Assembly: GCA_046262355.1 (NCBI GenBank)
Contig: JBHEMX010000092.1
Coordinates: 3,780 to 67,779, forward strand
Direction: 5' to 3'
DNA length: 64,000 nt
From: DATADD01 sp046262355
Lineage (GTDB): Bacteria; Actinomycetota; CADDZG01; WHSQ01
This document shows, in pieces, positions 31,755 to 40,001 of the stretch; within the stretch, counting starts at the first letter, position 1; each line of letters begins with the position of its first letter. The notes beneath the pieces are model-generated. The model was given only the letters and a program-made list of their open reading frames with translations, had not been told where the DNA came from and did not search any database. The translations under genes were made by a program, and so were the position numbers.

Positions 31755-32119
31755 TACAGCAGGAAACGAGATGCCGTGTGGCCGACAACACGGGCGCGCG
31801 CGAGGTCCTTGTCATCAAGGTCCTCGGCGGCTCGAGACGGCGCTACGCGGGCATCGGCGACGTCGTCGTGTGCACCGTCAAGGATGCGATCCCGGGTGCC
31901 GGCGTCAAGCGCTCCGAGGTCGTCAAGGCGGTGGTCGTGCGGACCGCGAAGGAACGTCGCCGGGGCGACGGCTCCTACATCCGCTTCGACGACAACGCCG
32001 TCGTGATCGTGGACAACCAGATGCAGCCGCGCGGGACGCGCATCTTCGGCCCCGTGGCGCGCGAGCTGAGGGAGAAGCGGTTCATGAGGATCGTATCCCT
32101 GGCGCCGGAGGTGTTGTAG
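31751..32119 (+). CDS. rplN: 50S ribosomal protein L14
   Basis: 122 residues. MIQQETRCRVADNTGAREV, GDVVVCTVKDAIPG and RGTRIFGPVARELREKRFMR are diagnostic. It contacts the subunit interface. GTG start in a GTGA overlap. The stop forms TAGTG with the rplX start, the same junction inferred for rplC-rplD before element insertion. Confidence 0.96.
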   Translation: MIQQETRCRVADNTGAREVLVIKVLGGSRRRYAGIGDVVVCTVKDAIPGAGVKRSEVVKAVVVRTAKERRRGDGSYIRFDDNAVVIVDNQMQPRGTRIFGPVARELREKRFMRIVSLAPEVL

Positions 32120-32439
32120 TGGCAGCAAGGGTCAGGAAGGGCGACGAGGTGGCCGTGATCGCCGGCAAGGATCTCGGTGTGCGCGGACGCGTGCTGGAGG
32201 TCGACCCTCGCAAGGGGCGTGTCCTCGTCGAGGGCGTCAACCGCGTCACGCGACACGAGAAGATCCGCATGAACAGGCGGGGCGGCCAGGAAGGCGGCAT
32301 CGCGCACAAGGAGGCGCACGTCGACATCTCCAACGTGGCGCTCGTGTGCCCGACCGACGGTCCGACGCGCGTAGGCGCGCGAGTGGACGCATCGGGGGCC
32401 AAGGCGCGCGTATGTGTCAAGTGCGGGACGGAGCTCTAG
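32119..32439 (+). CDS. rplX: 50S ribosomal protein L24
   Basis: 106 residues. KOW motif KGDEVAVIAGKDLGVRGRVL, then VEGVNRVTRHEKIR and a C-terminal pair VCPTDGPTRVG / RVCVKCGTEL with Cys residues that might bind zinc. Assembly initiator of the 50S subunit. GTG start overlapping the rplN TAG. Confidence 0.95.
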   Translation: MAARVRKGDEVAVIAGKDLGVRGRVLEVDPRKGRVLVEGVNRVTRHEKIRMNRRGGQEGGIAHKEAHVDISNVALVCPTDGPTRVGARVDASGAKARVCVKCGTEL

Positions 32440-32441
32440 AG

Positions 32442-32999
32442 ATGACTTCCACCTACACCCCGAGGATGAAAGAGCGGTACCGCGACGAGCTGCGCGAGAA
32501 GCTCCGAGAGGAGCTCGGGCTGGGGAACATCATGGAGGTGCCGACGGTCGAGAAGATCGTGGTCAACATCGGCGTCGGCGAGGCGTCGCGTGACGCCAAG
32601 ATGATGGACGGCGCGGTGCGCGATCTCACCACGATCACCGGCCAGAAGCCGGCGGTGCGACGTGCGCGCCGGTCGATAGCGACCTTCAAGATCCGTCAGG
32701 GGATGCCGATCGGGGCGGCCACGACGTTGAGGGGCGACCGCATGTGGGACTTCCTCGACCGCTTGCTCGCGGTCGTCCTGCCTCGCATACGCGACTTCCG
32801 GGGTCTGAATCCGGGGTCGTTCGACGGTGGCGGGAACTACAGCTTCGGAGTGACGGAGCAGCTCGTGTTCCCGGAGATCGACTACGACTCGATCGATGCG
32901 ACGCGCGGGATGAACATCACGATGGTTACCACGGCGGATGACGACGAACAGGGACGGGCTTTGCTGAGGGCACTCGGCTTCCCCTTCCAAGAGATCTGA
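32442..32999 (+). CDS. rplE: 50S ribosomal protein L5
   Basis: 185 residues. MEVPTVEKIVVNIGVGEA, QKPAVRRARRSIATFKIRQG and the loop GLNPGSFDGGGNYSFGVTEQ that meets P-site tRNA. Binds 5S rRNA. ATG two nt after the rplX stop; no separate ribosome-binding site is obvious, so coupling is likely. Confidence 0.96.
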   Translation: MTSTYTPRMKERYRDELREKLREELGLGNIMEVPTVEKIVVNIGVGEASRDAKMMDGAVRDLTTITGQKPAVRRARRSIATFKIRQGMPIGAATTLRGDRMWDFLDRLLAVVLPRIRDFRGLNPGSFDGGGNYSFGVTEQLVFPEIDYDSIDATRGMNITMVTTADDDEQGRALLRALGFPFQEI

Positions 33000-33010
33000 G
33001 AGGTTCGACG

Positions 33011-33196
33011 ATGGCGAAGAAGGCTCTGCGCAACAAGGCGCAAGCGAAACCGAAGTTCAGGATGCGCGCTTACACCAGGTGTGTCCGATGCGGACGTTCA
33101 CGCGCTGTGTACAAGCGCTTCGGGCTGTGCCGTCTCTGCTTCAGGGAGATGGCCCATACCGGAGAGATACCGGGTATCACGAAGGCGAGTTGGTGA
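33011..33196 (+). CDS. rpsZ: 30S ribosomal protein S14, zinc-binding type
   Basis: 61 residues with four Cys (CVRCGR and CRLCFRE), the C+ zinc-ribbon form of S14 typical of actinobacteria and firmicutes. MAKKALRNKAQAKPKFRMRA at the start and IPGITKASW at the end match the family. Ribosome-binding site GAGAGG; located between rplE and rpsH as in the spc operon. Confidence 0.96.
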   Translation: MAKKALRNKAQAKPKFRMRAYTRCVRCGRSRAVYKRFGLCRLCFREMAHTGEIPGITKASW

Positions 33197-33199
33197 GTC

Positions 33200-33598
33200 A
33201 TGACGATGACCGACCCCATCGCCGACATGCTTGCTCGCATCCGCAACGCGACGACCGCGGCGCACGACGACGTGTTGATCCCGGCGTCGAAGATCAAGGA
33301 GAGCATCGCGCGCATACTTGTCGATGAGGGCTTCGTCGACTCCTACGAGGTCGTCGACGAGACGCCGCATGCTGCGATCAAGGTGAAGTTGCGTTATGAC
33401 GAAGAGCGTGAGTCGGCGATCGCGGGGATCCGCCGAGTCTCCAAGCCGGGTCGGCGGGTGTACCGAGGGGCGACCGATCTGCCGCGCGTGCTCGGCGGGC
33501 TCGGCGTCGCGATCATCTCGACGTCCCAGGGGCTCATGACGGACAAGCAGGCGAGGCGCGCCCGGGTCGGTGGCGAGATCCTCGCGTACGTGTGGTGA
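33200..33598 (+). CDS. rpsH: 30S ribosomal protein S8
   Basis: 132 residues. TDPIADMLARIRNATTAAHD at the start and the C-terminal GVAIISTSQGLMTDKQARRA are diagnostic. S8 binds 16S rRNA helix 21 and in some bacteria its own spc mRNA. ATG 3 nt after rpsZ. Confidence 0.96.
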   Translation: MTMTDPIADMLARIRNATTAAHDDVLIPASKIKESIARILVDEGFVDSYEVVDETPHAAIKVKLRYDEERESAIAGIRRVSKPGRRVYRGATDLPRVLGGLGVAIISTSQGLMTDKQARRARVGGEILAYVW

Positions 33599-33632
33599 TC
33601 GGCGTGCAGGCAGTTTCCTCGGAGGTCGTGAG

Positions 33633-34169
33633 ATGTCTCGCATAGGACAGAGCCCGGTTGCGGTTCCTTCGGCGGTTGAGGTCGACATCGCGCGCCACCA
33701 CATCACCGTGAAGGGTCCGAGGGGAGAGCTCGAACGCGACATCCCGAAGGGGATCAGCGTCGAACGCACCGACGGCGAGCTGCGCGTCGTTCGCCGCGGC
33801 GATGAACGCCAGGTGCGGGCCCTGCATGGGCTCATGCGTTCGCTGATCGCGAACATGGTCCAGGGTGTCACGGACGGTTATCAGAAGACGCTCGAGATCC
33901 AGGGAGTCGGGTACCGTGCGCAGAAGCGCGGCAACGACCTCGAGCTGGCGGTCGGCTACTCGCACTCCGTGACCAAGCCGGCGCCCGCGGGCATCGAGTT
34001 CGACGTACCGACCCCGACGAGAATCGTCGTGCGGGGCATCGACAAGGAGCTCGTCGGCCAGACCGCCGCCGAGATCCGGTCGATCCGCAAGCCGGAGCCG
34101 TACAAGGGCAAGGGCATCCGCTACGAGGGCGAGCACGTTCGACGCAAGGGCGGCAAGGCCGCGAAGTGA
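33633..34169 (+). CDS. rplF: 50S ribosomal protein L6
   Basis: 178 residues. MSRIGQSPVAVPSAVEV, VKGPRGELERDIPKGISVE and the C-terminal PEPYKGKGIRYEGEHVRRKG are typical. Binds near the sarcin-ricin loop. The ATG is preceded by GGAGGTCGTGAG; an upstream frame extension overlapping rpsH is rejected. Confidence 0.96.
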   Translation: MSRIGQSPVAVPSAVEVDIARHHITVKGPRGELERDIPKGISVERTDGELRVVRRGDERQVRALHGLMRSLIANMVQGVTDGYQKTLEIQGVGYRAQKRGNDLELAVGYSHSVTKPAPAGIEFDVPTPTRIVVRGIDKELVGQTAAEIRSIRKPEPYKGKGIRYEGEHVRRKGGKAAK

Positions 34170-34194
34170 CGAGAGAGGGAAGGCAAGAGACGCC

Positions 34195-34551
34195 GTGAAG
34201 GCCGAAGAGAAGGTGCGGGGAAGAAGCAGGCGGCATCGCCGCGTGCGCAAGAAGATATTCGGCGTCGCCGAGCGTCCCCGGCTCGCGGTCTACCGCTCCA
34301 ACCGTCATGTCTACGCTCAGCTGATCGACGACGCGGCGGGCAGGACGCTCGCGTCGGCGTCGACGTTGAAGGACGCGGCCTCGAGCGACGGAAGCCCCAA
34401 GGAGAGAGCCAAGGCCGTCGGCTCCGCGCTCGCGAGCCGGGCCAAGGACGCCGGCATCAGCGAGGCGATATTCGACCGCGGCGGGTTCCGGTTCCACGGT
34501 CGTGTGAAGGCGATCGCAGACGGGGCCCGTGAGGGCGGGCTTAGGTTCTAG
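34195..34551 (+). CDS. rplR: 50S ribosomal protein L18
   Basis: 118 residues. RRHRRVRKKIFGVAERPRLA and YRSNRHVYAQLIDDAAGRTL match L18, with KDAGISEAIFDRGGFRFHGR at the C-terminus. It binds 5S rRNA with L5. GTG start; GAGAGGGAAGGC lies about 12-20 nt upstream. Confidence 0.95.
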   Translation: MKAEEKVRGRSRRHRRVRKKIFGVAERPRLAVYRSNRHVYAQLIDDAAGRTLASASTLKDAASSDGSPKERAKAVGSALASRAKDAGISEAIFDRGGFRFHGRVKAIADGAREGGLRF

Positions 34552-34562
34552 GAAGGGACTCG

Positions 34563-35120
34563 ATGACACGAACGCCACGGGGTGGTCGCGGAGGACGAGA
34601 CGACGACCGCTCGCAGTACGAGGAGAGGGTCGTCTCGATCAACCGCGTCGCCAAGGTGGTCAAGGGCGGGCGCCGCTTCTCGTTCACCGCGCTCGTGGTG
34701 GTCGGCGACGGCGCCGGGCAGGTCGGGGTCGGCTACGGCAAGGCGCGCGAGGTCCCGGCTGCGATCCAGAAAGGCATCGAGGACGCCAAGCGCAACTTCT
34801 TTAGGGTCCCCATGATCGGTCAGACGATCATCCACGAGATCATCGGCGAGGACTCGGCTGCCGTCGTGCTGCTCAAGCCCGCTTCCCCCGGTACAGGGGT
34901 CATCGCCGGCGGACCCGTGCGCGCGGTCGTCGAGTGCGCCGGCATCCGGGACATCCTTTCGAAGTCGCTGGGGTCCGACAACCCCATCAACATCGTGCAT
35001 GCGACCGTGAAGGGCCTCAAAGGGATCAAGACCGCAGAGCAGATCGCCAAGCGGCGCCGCAAGACGCCGGCGGAGGTTGCGCCGTCCTACCTCCTCGATG
35101 GAGCAGGGGCGGGCAAGTGA
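34563..35120 (+). CDS. rpsE: 30S ribosomal protein S5
   Basis: 185 residues. Gly/Arg-rich N-terminus, then VVSINRVAKVVKGGRRFSFT with the loop linked to spectinomycin binding, VGYGKAREVPAAIQKGIEDA and PIGIV-type C-domain (ECAGIRDILSKSLGS). No resistance-type deletion is evident in the VKGGRR loop. ATG after AGGAAGGGACTCG. Confidence 0.96.
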   Translation: MTRTPRGGRGGRDDDRSQYEERVVSINRVAKVVKGGRRFSFTALVVVGDGAGQVGVGYGKAREVPAAIQKGIEDAKRNFFRVPMIGQTIIHEIIGEDSAAVVLLKPASPGTGVIAGGPVRAVVECAGIRDILSKSLGSDNPINIVHATVKGLKGIKTAEQIAKRRRKTPAEVAPSYLLDGAGAGK

Positions 35121-35145
35121 TCGAAGTATCAAGGACGGGTTCGCT

Positions 35146-35331
35146 ATGGCGAAGGTGAAGGTGACACAGGTGCGGTCCGCCCTCGACCGGGGCGCCAAGC
35201 AGCGCGGAACGATGCGCGCGCTCGGCATCAAGCGCTTGGGCCAGTCGGTCGTGCACGAGGACCGGCCGGAGATCAGAGGCATGATCCGCGCCGTGCGCCA
35301 CCTCGTCGACGTAGAGGAGATGGCGGGATGA
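35146..35331 (+). CDS. rpmD: 50S ribosomal protein L30
   Basis: 61 residues, the normal small size. KVKVTQVRSALDRGAKQRGT and LGIKRLGQSVVHEDRPEIRG are diagnostic. The ATG has AAGGACGGG upstream; the frame extends further but without a better start. Ends in an ATGA overlap with rplO. Confidence 0.94.
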   Translation: MAKVKVTQVRSALDRGAKQRGTMRALGIKRLGQSVVHEDRPEIRGMIRAVRHLVDVEEMAG

Positions 35332-35789
35332 AGCCACACGAGCTGAGACCGGCTGAGGGCTCGCACAAGCGGGGCAAGCGGGTGGGACGAGGAGAGGGTT
35401 CTGGGCGCGGCAAGACGGCCGGGCGCGGGACCAAGGGCACCAACGCGCGCGGCAGCGTCAAGGCGTTCTTCGAGGGCGGGCAGATGCCTCTCGTGCGGCG
35501 CGTTCCCAAACTCAAGGGGTTCAACCCGCCGAGCCGCAAGAGCTACGGAGCCGTAAACGTCGAAGCTCTCGCGCGCAACCAAGGCGACGATATCGGTCCC
35601 GACGAACTGAGAACGGCCGGCCTCGTGCGAAAGCGCGACAAGCTCGTGAAGATCCTCGGTTCCGGCCGGATCGACCGCTCCGTCACGGTGCGCGCACACG
35701 CCTTCAGTGGATCGGCGCGCGCCAAGATCGAGGCGGCCGGCGGAACGGCAGAGGTCATCTCGCTCGAGCAGAGTGAGGGCGCCCGGTGA
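35328..35789 (+). CDS. rplO: 50S ribosomal protein L15
   Basis: 153 residues. The Gly-rich N-terminal GRGEGSGRGKTAGRGTKGTN and the FEGGQMPLVRRVPKLKGF motif are characteristic. Starts inside the rpmD stop and ends overlapping secY (GTGA), so rpmD, rplO and secY are translationally chained. Confidence 0.95.
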   Translation: MKPHELRPAEGSHKRGKRVGRGEGSGRGKTAGRGTKGTNARGSVKAFFEGGQMPLVRRVPKLKGFNPPSRKSYGAVNVEALARNQGDDIGPDELRTAGLVRKRDKLVKILGSGRIDRSVTVRAHAFSGSARAKIEAAGGTAEVISLEQSEGAR

Positions 35790-37075
35790 ATCTGATCAAG
35801 GCGTTCGGCAACGCCTTCCGGGTTCCGGACCTGCGCAAGAAGATCCTCTTCACGCTGCTGATCATCGCGGTCTATCGTCTCGGGTCCCACATCCCGGCTC
35901 CTGGGATCGACGTCGAGGCGGCACAGCGCTTCGCCGCGGGGGCCCAGAGTGGCGTGTTCCAGTTCATCAACCTGTTCTCGGGCGGGGCGCTCACGCAGAT
36001 GGCGATATTCGCGCTCGGCATCATGCCCTACATCACGTCCTCCATCATCATGCAGCTGCTGACCGTGGTGATACCGAAGCTCGAGGCGTGGTCCAAGGAA
36101 GGCGAGAGCGGCCACAAGAAGATCACGCAGTGGACCCGCTATCTCACCGTGGTGCTGGCGATCCTGCAGTCGACCGGCCTCGCGTTCCTGTTCCACAACG
36201 GGCAGATCACGGATCCGCAGGGCCAGCCCGTCGACCTCATCCCGAACTTCAACCTCGGTTACATAGCGCTCGTGGTCATCTCGCTGACCGCGGGAACTGC
36301 GTTGATCATGTGGCTGGGCGAGCTCGTAACGCAACGCGGCATCGGCAACGGCATGTCGATCATCATCTTTACGTCGATCGTGTCCACGCTGCCGAGCGAG
36401 GGCGATCTGATCTTGCGCCAGAAGGGCCTGGGGGTCTTCCTCATCGTCCTCGCGATGGGCATCGGGATCGTGTTCGCGATCGTCTACATGGAACAAGGCC
36501 AGCGCCGGATCCCGGTGCAGTACGCGAAGCGCGTGGTCGGGCGGCGCATGTACGGTGGCTCGTCGACGTACATCCCGCTCAAGGTCAACCAGGCCGGAGT
36601 GATCCCCATCATCTTCGCGTCGAGCGTGCTCTACATCCCGAGCCTGCTCCAGAACGTGATCCACAACGACACGATCCAGGGCATCTTCGACGCGCTCGTT
36701 GACTCCTCGAGCGCGATCCACATGATCTTGTACGGGACGCTGGTCGTCTTCTTTACGTACTTCTACACGGCGATCACGTTCAACCCCACCGACGTCGCCG
36801 ACAACATGAAGAAGTACGGCGGGTTCATCCCGGGCATCCGTCCGGGACGTCAGACCGCCGAGTATCTCGACCGCATCCTCACGCGCATCACTCTTCCGGG
36901 GGCGCTGTTCATCGCCGCCATCGCGCTGTTACCGTCGGTGTTCCTGGCGACCCAGGACCTCAGCATCCCGTTCGGCGGCACATCGATCCTCATCACCGTG
37001 GGGGTCACGCTCGAGACGATGAAGCAGATCGAGTCGCAGCTGATGATGCGCCACTACGAAGGCTTCCTTAAGTGA
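35786..37075 (+). CDS. secY: Preprotein translocase subunit SecY
   Basis: 429 residues with ten predicted membrane helices. Conserved features: YRLGSHIPAPGID in the first helix and plug region, GIMPYITSSIIMQLL, and a cytoplasmic loop with RRIPVQYAKRVVGRRMYGGS carrying the Arg residues that contact SecA and the ribosome. GTG start overlapping rplO; the stop overlaps adk (TGATG/ATGATG). Partner of SecE encoded at the other end of the superoperon. Confidence 0.97.
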   Translation: MNLIKAFGNAFRVPDLRKKILFTLLIIAVYRLGSHIPAPGIDVEAAQRFAAGAQSGVFQFINLFSGGALTQMAIFALGIMPYITSSIIMQLLTVVIPKLEAWSKEGESGHKKITQWTRYLTVVLAILQSTGLAFLFHNGQITDPQGQPVDLIPNFNLGYIALVVISLTAGTALIMWLGELVTQRGIGNGMSIIIFTSIVSTLPSEGDLILRQKGLGVFLIVLAMGIGIVFAIVYMEQGQRRIPVQYAKRVVGRRMYGGSSTYIPLKVNQAGVIPIIFASSVLYIPSLLQNVIHNDTIQGIFDALVDSSSAIHMILYGTLVVFFTYFYTAITFNPTDVADNMKKYGGFIPGIRPGRQTAEYLDRILTRITLPGALFIAAIALLPSVFLATQDLSIPFGGTSILITVGVTLETMKQIESQLMMRHYEGFLK

Positions 37076-37713
37076 TGAGGCTGGTCATCCTGGGACCACA
37101 GGGCGCCGGGAAGGGCACCCAGAGCTTGCGCATAGCCGAGAAGTACGACATCCCCAGCATCTCGACGGGTGAGATGTTTCGCTGGGCGATCTCCACCGAG
37201 ACCGAGATGGGTCAGGAGGCACAGGAGTACGTCAAGAGGGGCCGCCTGGTGCCCAACGACGTCACGATCGAGGTCGTGCGCGAACGTCTCGAGGCCGATG
37301 ATTGCGAGCAGGGATTCCTGCTCGACGGCTTCCCCCGCAACCTCGCTCAGGCGGAGGCGCTCGACGAGATCCTCGCGGACCAGGGCTTTGAGCTCGACGC
37401 CGCGCTCGTCATCGAGGTCCCCGAGGAGGTCTCGTTGCGGCGTCTCACCGGGCGCCGCGTGTGCTCGCGCTGCGGGCGCAACTACAGCGTCGGGTCTCCG
37501 CCGACGAAGGACTGGGTCTGCGACCGCTGCGAGGGGAAGGTCGAGGCGCGCATCGACGATCAGGACGAGGAAGCGATACGCGAGCGCCTCAAGCTGTATC
37601 ACGAGCAGACCGAGCCGCTCAAGGAGTACTACGAGAGCCGCGGCAAGCTGCGCACCGTGTCCGGCGAGGCCTCGCCGGACACGGTCTTCGACCAGATAGT
37701 CGAGGCATTGTGA
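37072..37713 (+). CDS. adk: Adenylate kinase (zinc-type LID)
   Basis: 213 residues. P-loop GPQGAGKGTQS, LLDGFPRN motif, and a long LID with four Cys (CSRCGRN and CDRCEG) indicating a structural zinc ion, as in Gram-positive adenylate kinases. Interconverts ATP+AMP and 2 ADP. ATG overlaps the secY stop; the secY-adk-map order is the classical one. Confidence 0.96.
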   Translation: MMRLVILGPQGAGKGTQSLRIAEKYDIPSISTGEMFRWAISTETEMGQEAQEYVKRGRLVPNDVTIEVVRERLEADDCEQGFLLDGFPRNLAQAEALDEILADQGFELDAALVIEVPEEVSLRRLTGRRVCSRCGRNYSVGSPPTKDWVCDRCEGKVEARIDDQDEEAIRERLKLYHEQTEPLKEYYESRGKLRTVSGEASPDTVFDQIVEAL

Positions 37714-37789
37714 GCGCGGCGAGCACCGAGTGGGCGAGAGGTTGCCGTAAGCCGGATCTGGCACCCATCACTCGAGCCGGGGGAAGGAC

Positions 37790-38545
37790 GTGATCTACAA
37801 GAAGTCGGCCGACGAGGTCGCGGCCATGCGGCGCGCCGGACGCATCGTGGCCGACACGCTCAACCGGCTCGAGGACGCGCTGCGCCCGGGCGTGACCACG
37901 ATCGAGCTCGATCGCCTCGCCGAGGACTCGATCACCTCCGCCGGTGGCCGGCCCTCGTTCAAGGGCTACCGTGGCTTCCCCGCGTCGATCTGCACCTCGC
38001 CGAACGACGTCATCGTGCACGGCATCCCCGGCGACGACGCGTTGAACGAGGGCGACATCGTGGCGCTCGACGTCGGCGTGTTCCTCGACGGCTTCCACGC
38101 GGACTCGGCGTGGACCTTCCCGGTGGGCCAGGTCGAGGCCGGGACGGCCGAGCTGCTGAAGGTGACCGAGGCGGCGCTCGACGGAGCCATCATGCAGTGC
38201 AAGCCAGGCAACCGGCTGGGAGACGTCGGGCACGCGGTCTACGAGGTCGCCGCCACCGCCGGCTTCTCGGTGGTGAGGGAGTACGTTGGTCACGGGGTCG
38301 GCCGGGCCCTCCACGAGGACCCGCAGATACCCAACTACGGCCCGCCGGGACGACGAGAGGTGCTGAGCCCCGGCATGACGGTGGCGATCGAGCCGATGGT
38401 CAACCTCGGGGGCGCGGCCACCAAGGTGATGCCGGACGGGTGGACCGTGCGCACCGCGGACGGACGGCCCTCCGCCCACTTCGAGCACACCGTCGCGATC
38501 ACGCGCACTGGTCACGAGGTCTTGACCGCCCGAGGGCCCCGCTGA
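37790..38545 (+). CDS. map: Methionine aminopeptidase, type I
   Basis: 251 residues. The metal ligands are in place: D in ALDVGVFLDGFHAD (two Asp), H in YVGHGVGRALHEDP, E in VAIEPMVNLG and E in HFEHTVAI. Removes initiator methionine from nascent proteins. No N-terminal SH3-binding zinc extension. GTG start with GGGGGAAGGAC just upstream, 76 nt after adk. Confidence 0.95.
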   Translation: MIYKKSADEVAAMRRAGRIVADTLNRLEDALRPGVTTIELDRLAEDSITSAGGRPSFKGYRGFPASICTSPNDVIVHGIPGDDALNEGDIVALDVGVFLDGFHADSAWTFPVGQVEAGTAELLKVTEAALDGAIMQCKPGNRLGDVGHAVYEVAATAGFSVVREYVGHGVGRALHEDPQIPNYGPPGRREVLSPGMTVAIEPMVNLGGAATKVMPDGWTVRTADGRPSAHFEHTVAITRTGHEVLTARGPR

Positions 38546-38675
38546 ACAGCTCGAGGGCGCGCTGCGGCGCGCCGGGCGACCGCCGGGGCACCGCATACCT
38601 GTGCGGGGCGGAACGAGCCGGCGGGCGGGCGCGTTGTCTCCGGTCGACGGCAGGACCGGTCCGGCAGCCCCGGTC

Positions 38676-38684
38676 TGTTATCCT
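38676..38684 (+). promoter_or_regulatory. Possible extended -10 promoter upstream of infA
   Basis: TG-T-TATCCT at 38676-38684 matches an extended -10 element and uses the same TATCCT hexamer as the rplM promoter. No good -35 box lies 16-18 nt upstream. The 239-nt map-infA gap otherwise shows only G/C-rich palindromic sequence. Confidence 0.3.
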
Positions 38685-38784
38685 GTCGCGTCGGGCTGGC
38701 CCCTAGTTGCGCGCGTCTTCAGAGGGCGCTCGGCATGGTCGCACGGGTCAACCATCGTTCACCATCTATAGAGGGACTTTGCGC

Positions 38785-39030
38785 GTGGCGAAGAACAAGG
38801 AGAAACAAGGGGCCCAGAAGGAGGAGGGCATCCAGATCGAGGGGTCGGTGCTCGAGACCCTTCCCAACGCCATGTTCAGGGTCGAGCTGGACAACGGCCA
38901 CCAGGTCCTCGCACACATCTCCGGGAAGATGCGGATGCATTACATCCGGATCCTTCCGGGTGACCGGGTCCTCGTGGAGCTGTCGCCGTACGACCTCACA
39001 CGCGGCCGCGTGGTCTACCGCTACAAGTAG
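38785..39030 (+). CDS. infA: Translation initiation factor IF-1
   Basis: 81 residues. An S1-like OB fold: IQIEGSVLETLPNAMFRVEL, GHQVLAHISGKMRMHYIRIL and GDRVLVELSPYDLTRGRVVY. Slightly longer N-terminus than the usual 72 residues. The GTG at 38785 is preferred over a TTG two codons earlier because GAGGGA lies 8 nt upstream of the GTG. Confidence 0.95.
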   Translation: MAKNKEKQGAQKEEGIQIEGSVLETLPNAMFRVELDNGHQVLAHISGKMRMHYIRILPGDRVLVELSPYDLTRGRVVYRYK

Positions 39031-39036
39031 GAAGAG

Positions 39037-39150
39037 ATGAAGGTACGTCCAAGCGTCAAGACGATCTGCGACAAGTGCAAGGTGATCCGCCGCCGCGGCC
39101 GCGTCATGGTCATCTGCTCGAATCCACGCCACAAGCAGCGACAGGGATAG
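39037..39150 (+). CDS. rpmJ: 50S ribosomal protein L36
   Basis: 37 residues. MKVRPSVKTICDKCKVIRRR, then VICSNPRHKQRQG, with the CxxC...CxxxxH zinc-ribbon ligands (C+ form). ATG with GAAGAG upstream, 6 nt after infA and 9 nt before rpsM. Easy to miss because of its size. Confidence 0.95.
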   Translation: MKVRPSVKTICDKCKVIRRRGRVMVICSNPRHKQRQG

Positions 39151-39159
39151 GAGGGGGCC

Positions 39160-39543
39160 GTGGCTCGTATCGCCGGAGTCGATCTACCGCGCGACAAGCG
39201 TCTCGACATCGCGCTCACCTACATCTACGGATTGGGGCCGACGCGCTCGCTCGAGACGTGCGTCGGTTCGGGCGTCAACCCCTCGACGCGCGTGCGCGAC
39301 CTCACCGACGAGGAGGTCGTTCGCATCCGAGAGTGGATCGGTGGCAGCTACCAGATCGAAGGGGATCTGAGACGCGACATCAACCAGAACATCAAGCGCA
39401 AGATCGACATCGGGAGCTACCAGGGCCTGAGGCATCGGCGCGGCTTGCCGGTGCACGGCCAGCGCACGCACACGAACGGGCGCACGCGCAAGGGCCCGAA
39501 GAGAACCGTGGCTGGGAAGAAGAAGGCGAAGGGCAAGAAGTAG
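39160..39543 (+). CDS. rpsM: 30S ribosomal protein S13
   Basis: 127 residues. ARIAGVDLPRDKRLDIALTY, the helix-two-turn-helix VRDLTDEEVVRIREWIG and the basic tail GQRTHTNGRTRKGPKRTVAG. Bridges 30S head and 50S subunit. GTG start directly after GGAGGGGGCC. Confidence 0.96.
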   Translation: MARIAGVDLPRDKRLDIALTYIYGLGPTRSLETCVGSGVNPSTRVRDLTDEEVVRIREWIGGSYQIEGDLRRDINQNIKRKIDIGSYQGLRHRRGLPVHGQRTHTNGRTRKGPKRTVAGKKKAKGKK

Positions 39544-39555
39544 GAAGGAACGTGG

Positions 39556-39951
39556 TTGGCTAATCCGAAGAAGAGCAAGAAGCCTCGCCGGCGAGAGAAG
39601 AAGAACATCGTCCACGGCGTGGCCCACATCAAGGCGACGTTCAACAACACGATCATCGCGATCACCGACACCGACGGCAACGTCCTGTCGTGGGCGTCCG
39701 CGGGCAACGTTGGCTTCAAGGGCTCCCGCAAGTCGACCCCTTTCGCGGCACAGCTCGCGGCCGAGGCCGCATCGCGCCGCGCGCAGGAGCACGGCGTGCG
39801 CCGCGTCGACGTGATGGTCAAGGGTCCGGGTTCCGGTCGAGAGACCGCGATCCGCTCCCTGCAGGCATCCGGGCTCGAGGTCATCGGCATCAAGGACGTG
39901 ACGCCGGTGCCCCACAACGGCTGCCGGCCACGGAAGCGGCGGCGCGTGTGA
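39556..39951 (+). CDS. rpsK: 30S ribosomal protein S11
   Basis: 131 residues. NIVHGVAHIKATFNNTIIAI, GFKGSRKSTPFAAQLAAEAA and the C-terminal DVTPVPHNGCRPRKRRRV are diagnostic. TTG start with GGAAGGAACG upstream. The TGA stop overlaps a 16-codon mini-frame that bridges to rpsD. Confidence 0.96.
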   Translation: MANPKKSKKPRRREKKNIVHGVAHIKATFNNTIIAITDTDGNVLSWASAGNVGFKGSRKSTPFAAQLAAEAASRRAQEHGVRRVDVMVKGPGSGRETAIRSLQASGLEVIGIKDVTPVPHNGCRPRKRRRV

Positions 39952-40001
39952 TGGGCCTCCCGCGTGTGATGGGCTCTTCACAACGCCGGGCGGTGCGTTA
40001 G
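39951..40001 (+). CDS. 16-codon mini-frame bridging rpsK and rpsD
   Basis: Starts as TGATG at the rpsK stop and ends as TAGTG at the rpsD start, encoding MGLPRVMGSSQRRAVR. It contains a short direct duplication (CGCGTGTGATGGGC twice). It may keep ribosomes moving between the two genes after a local duplication; no product is claimed. Confidence 0.25.
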   Translation: MGLPRVMGSSQRRAVR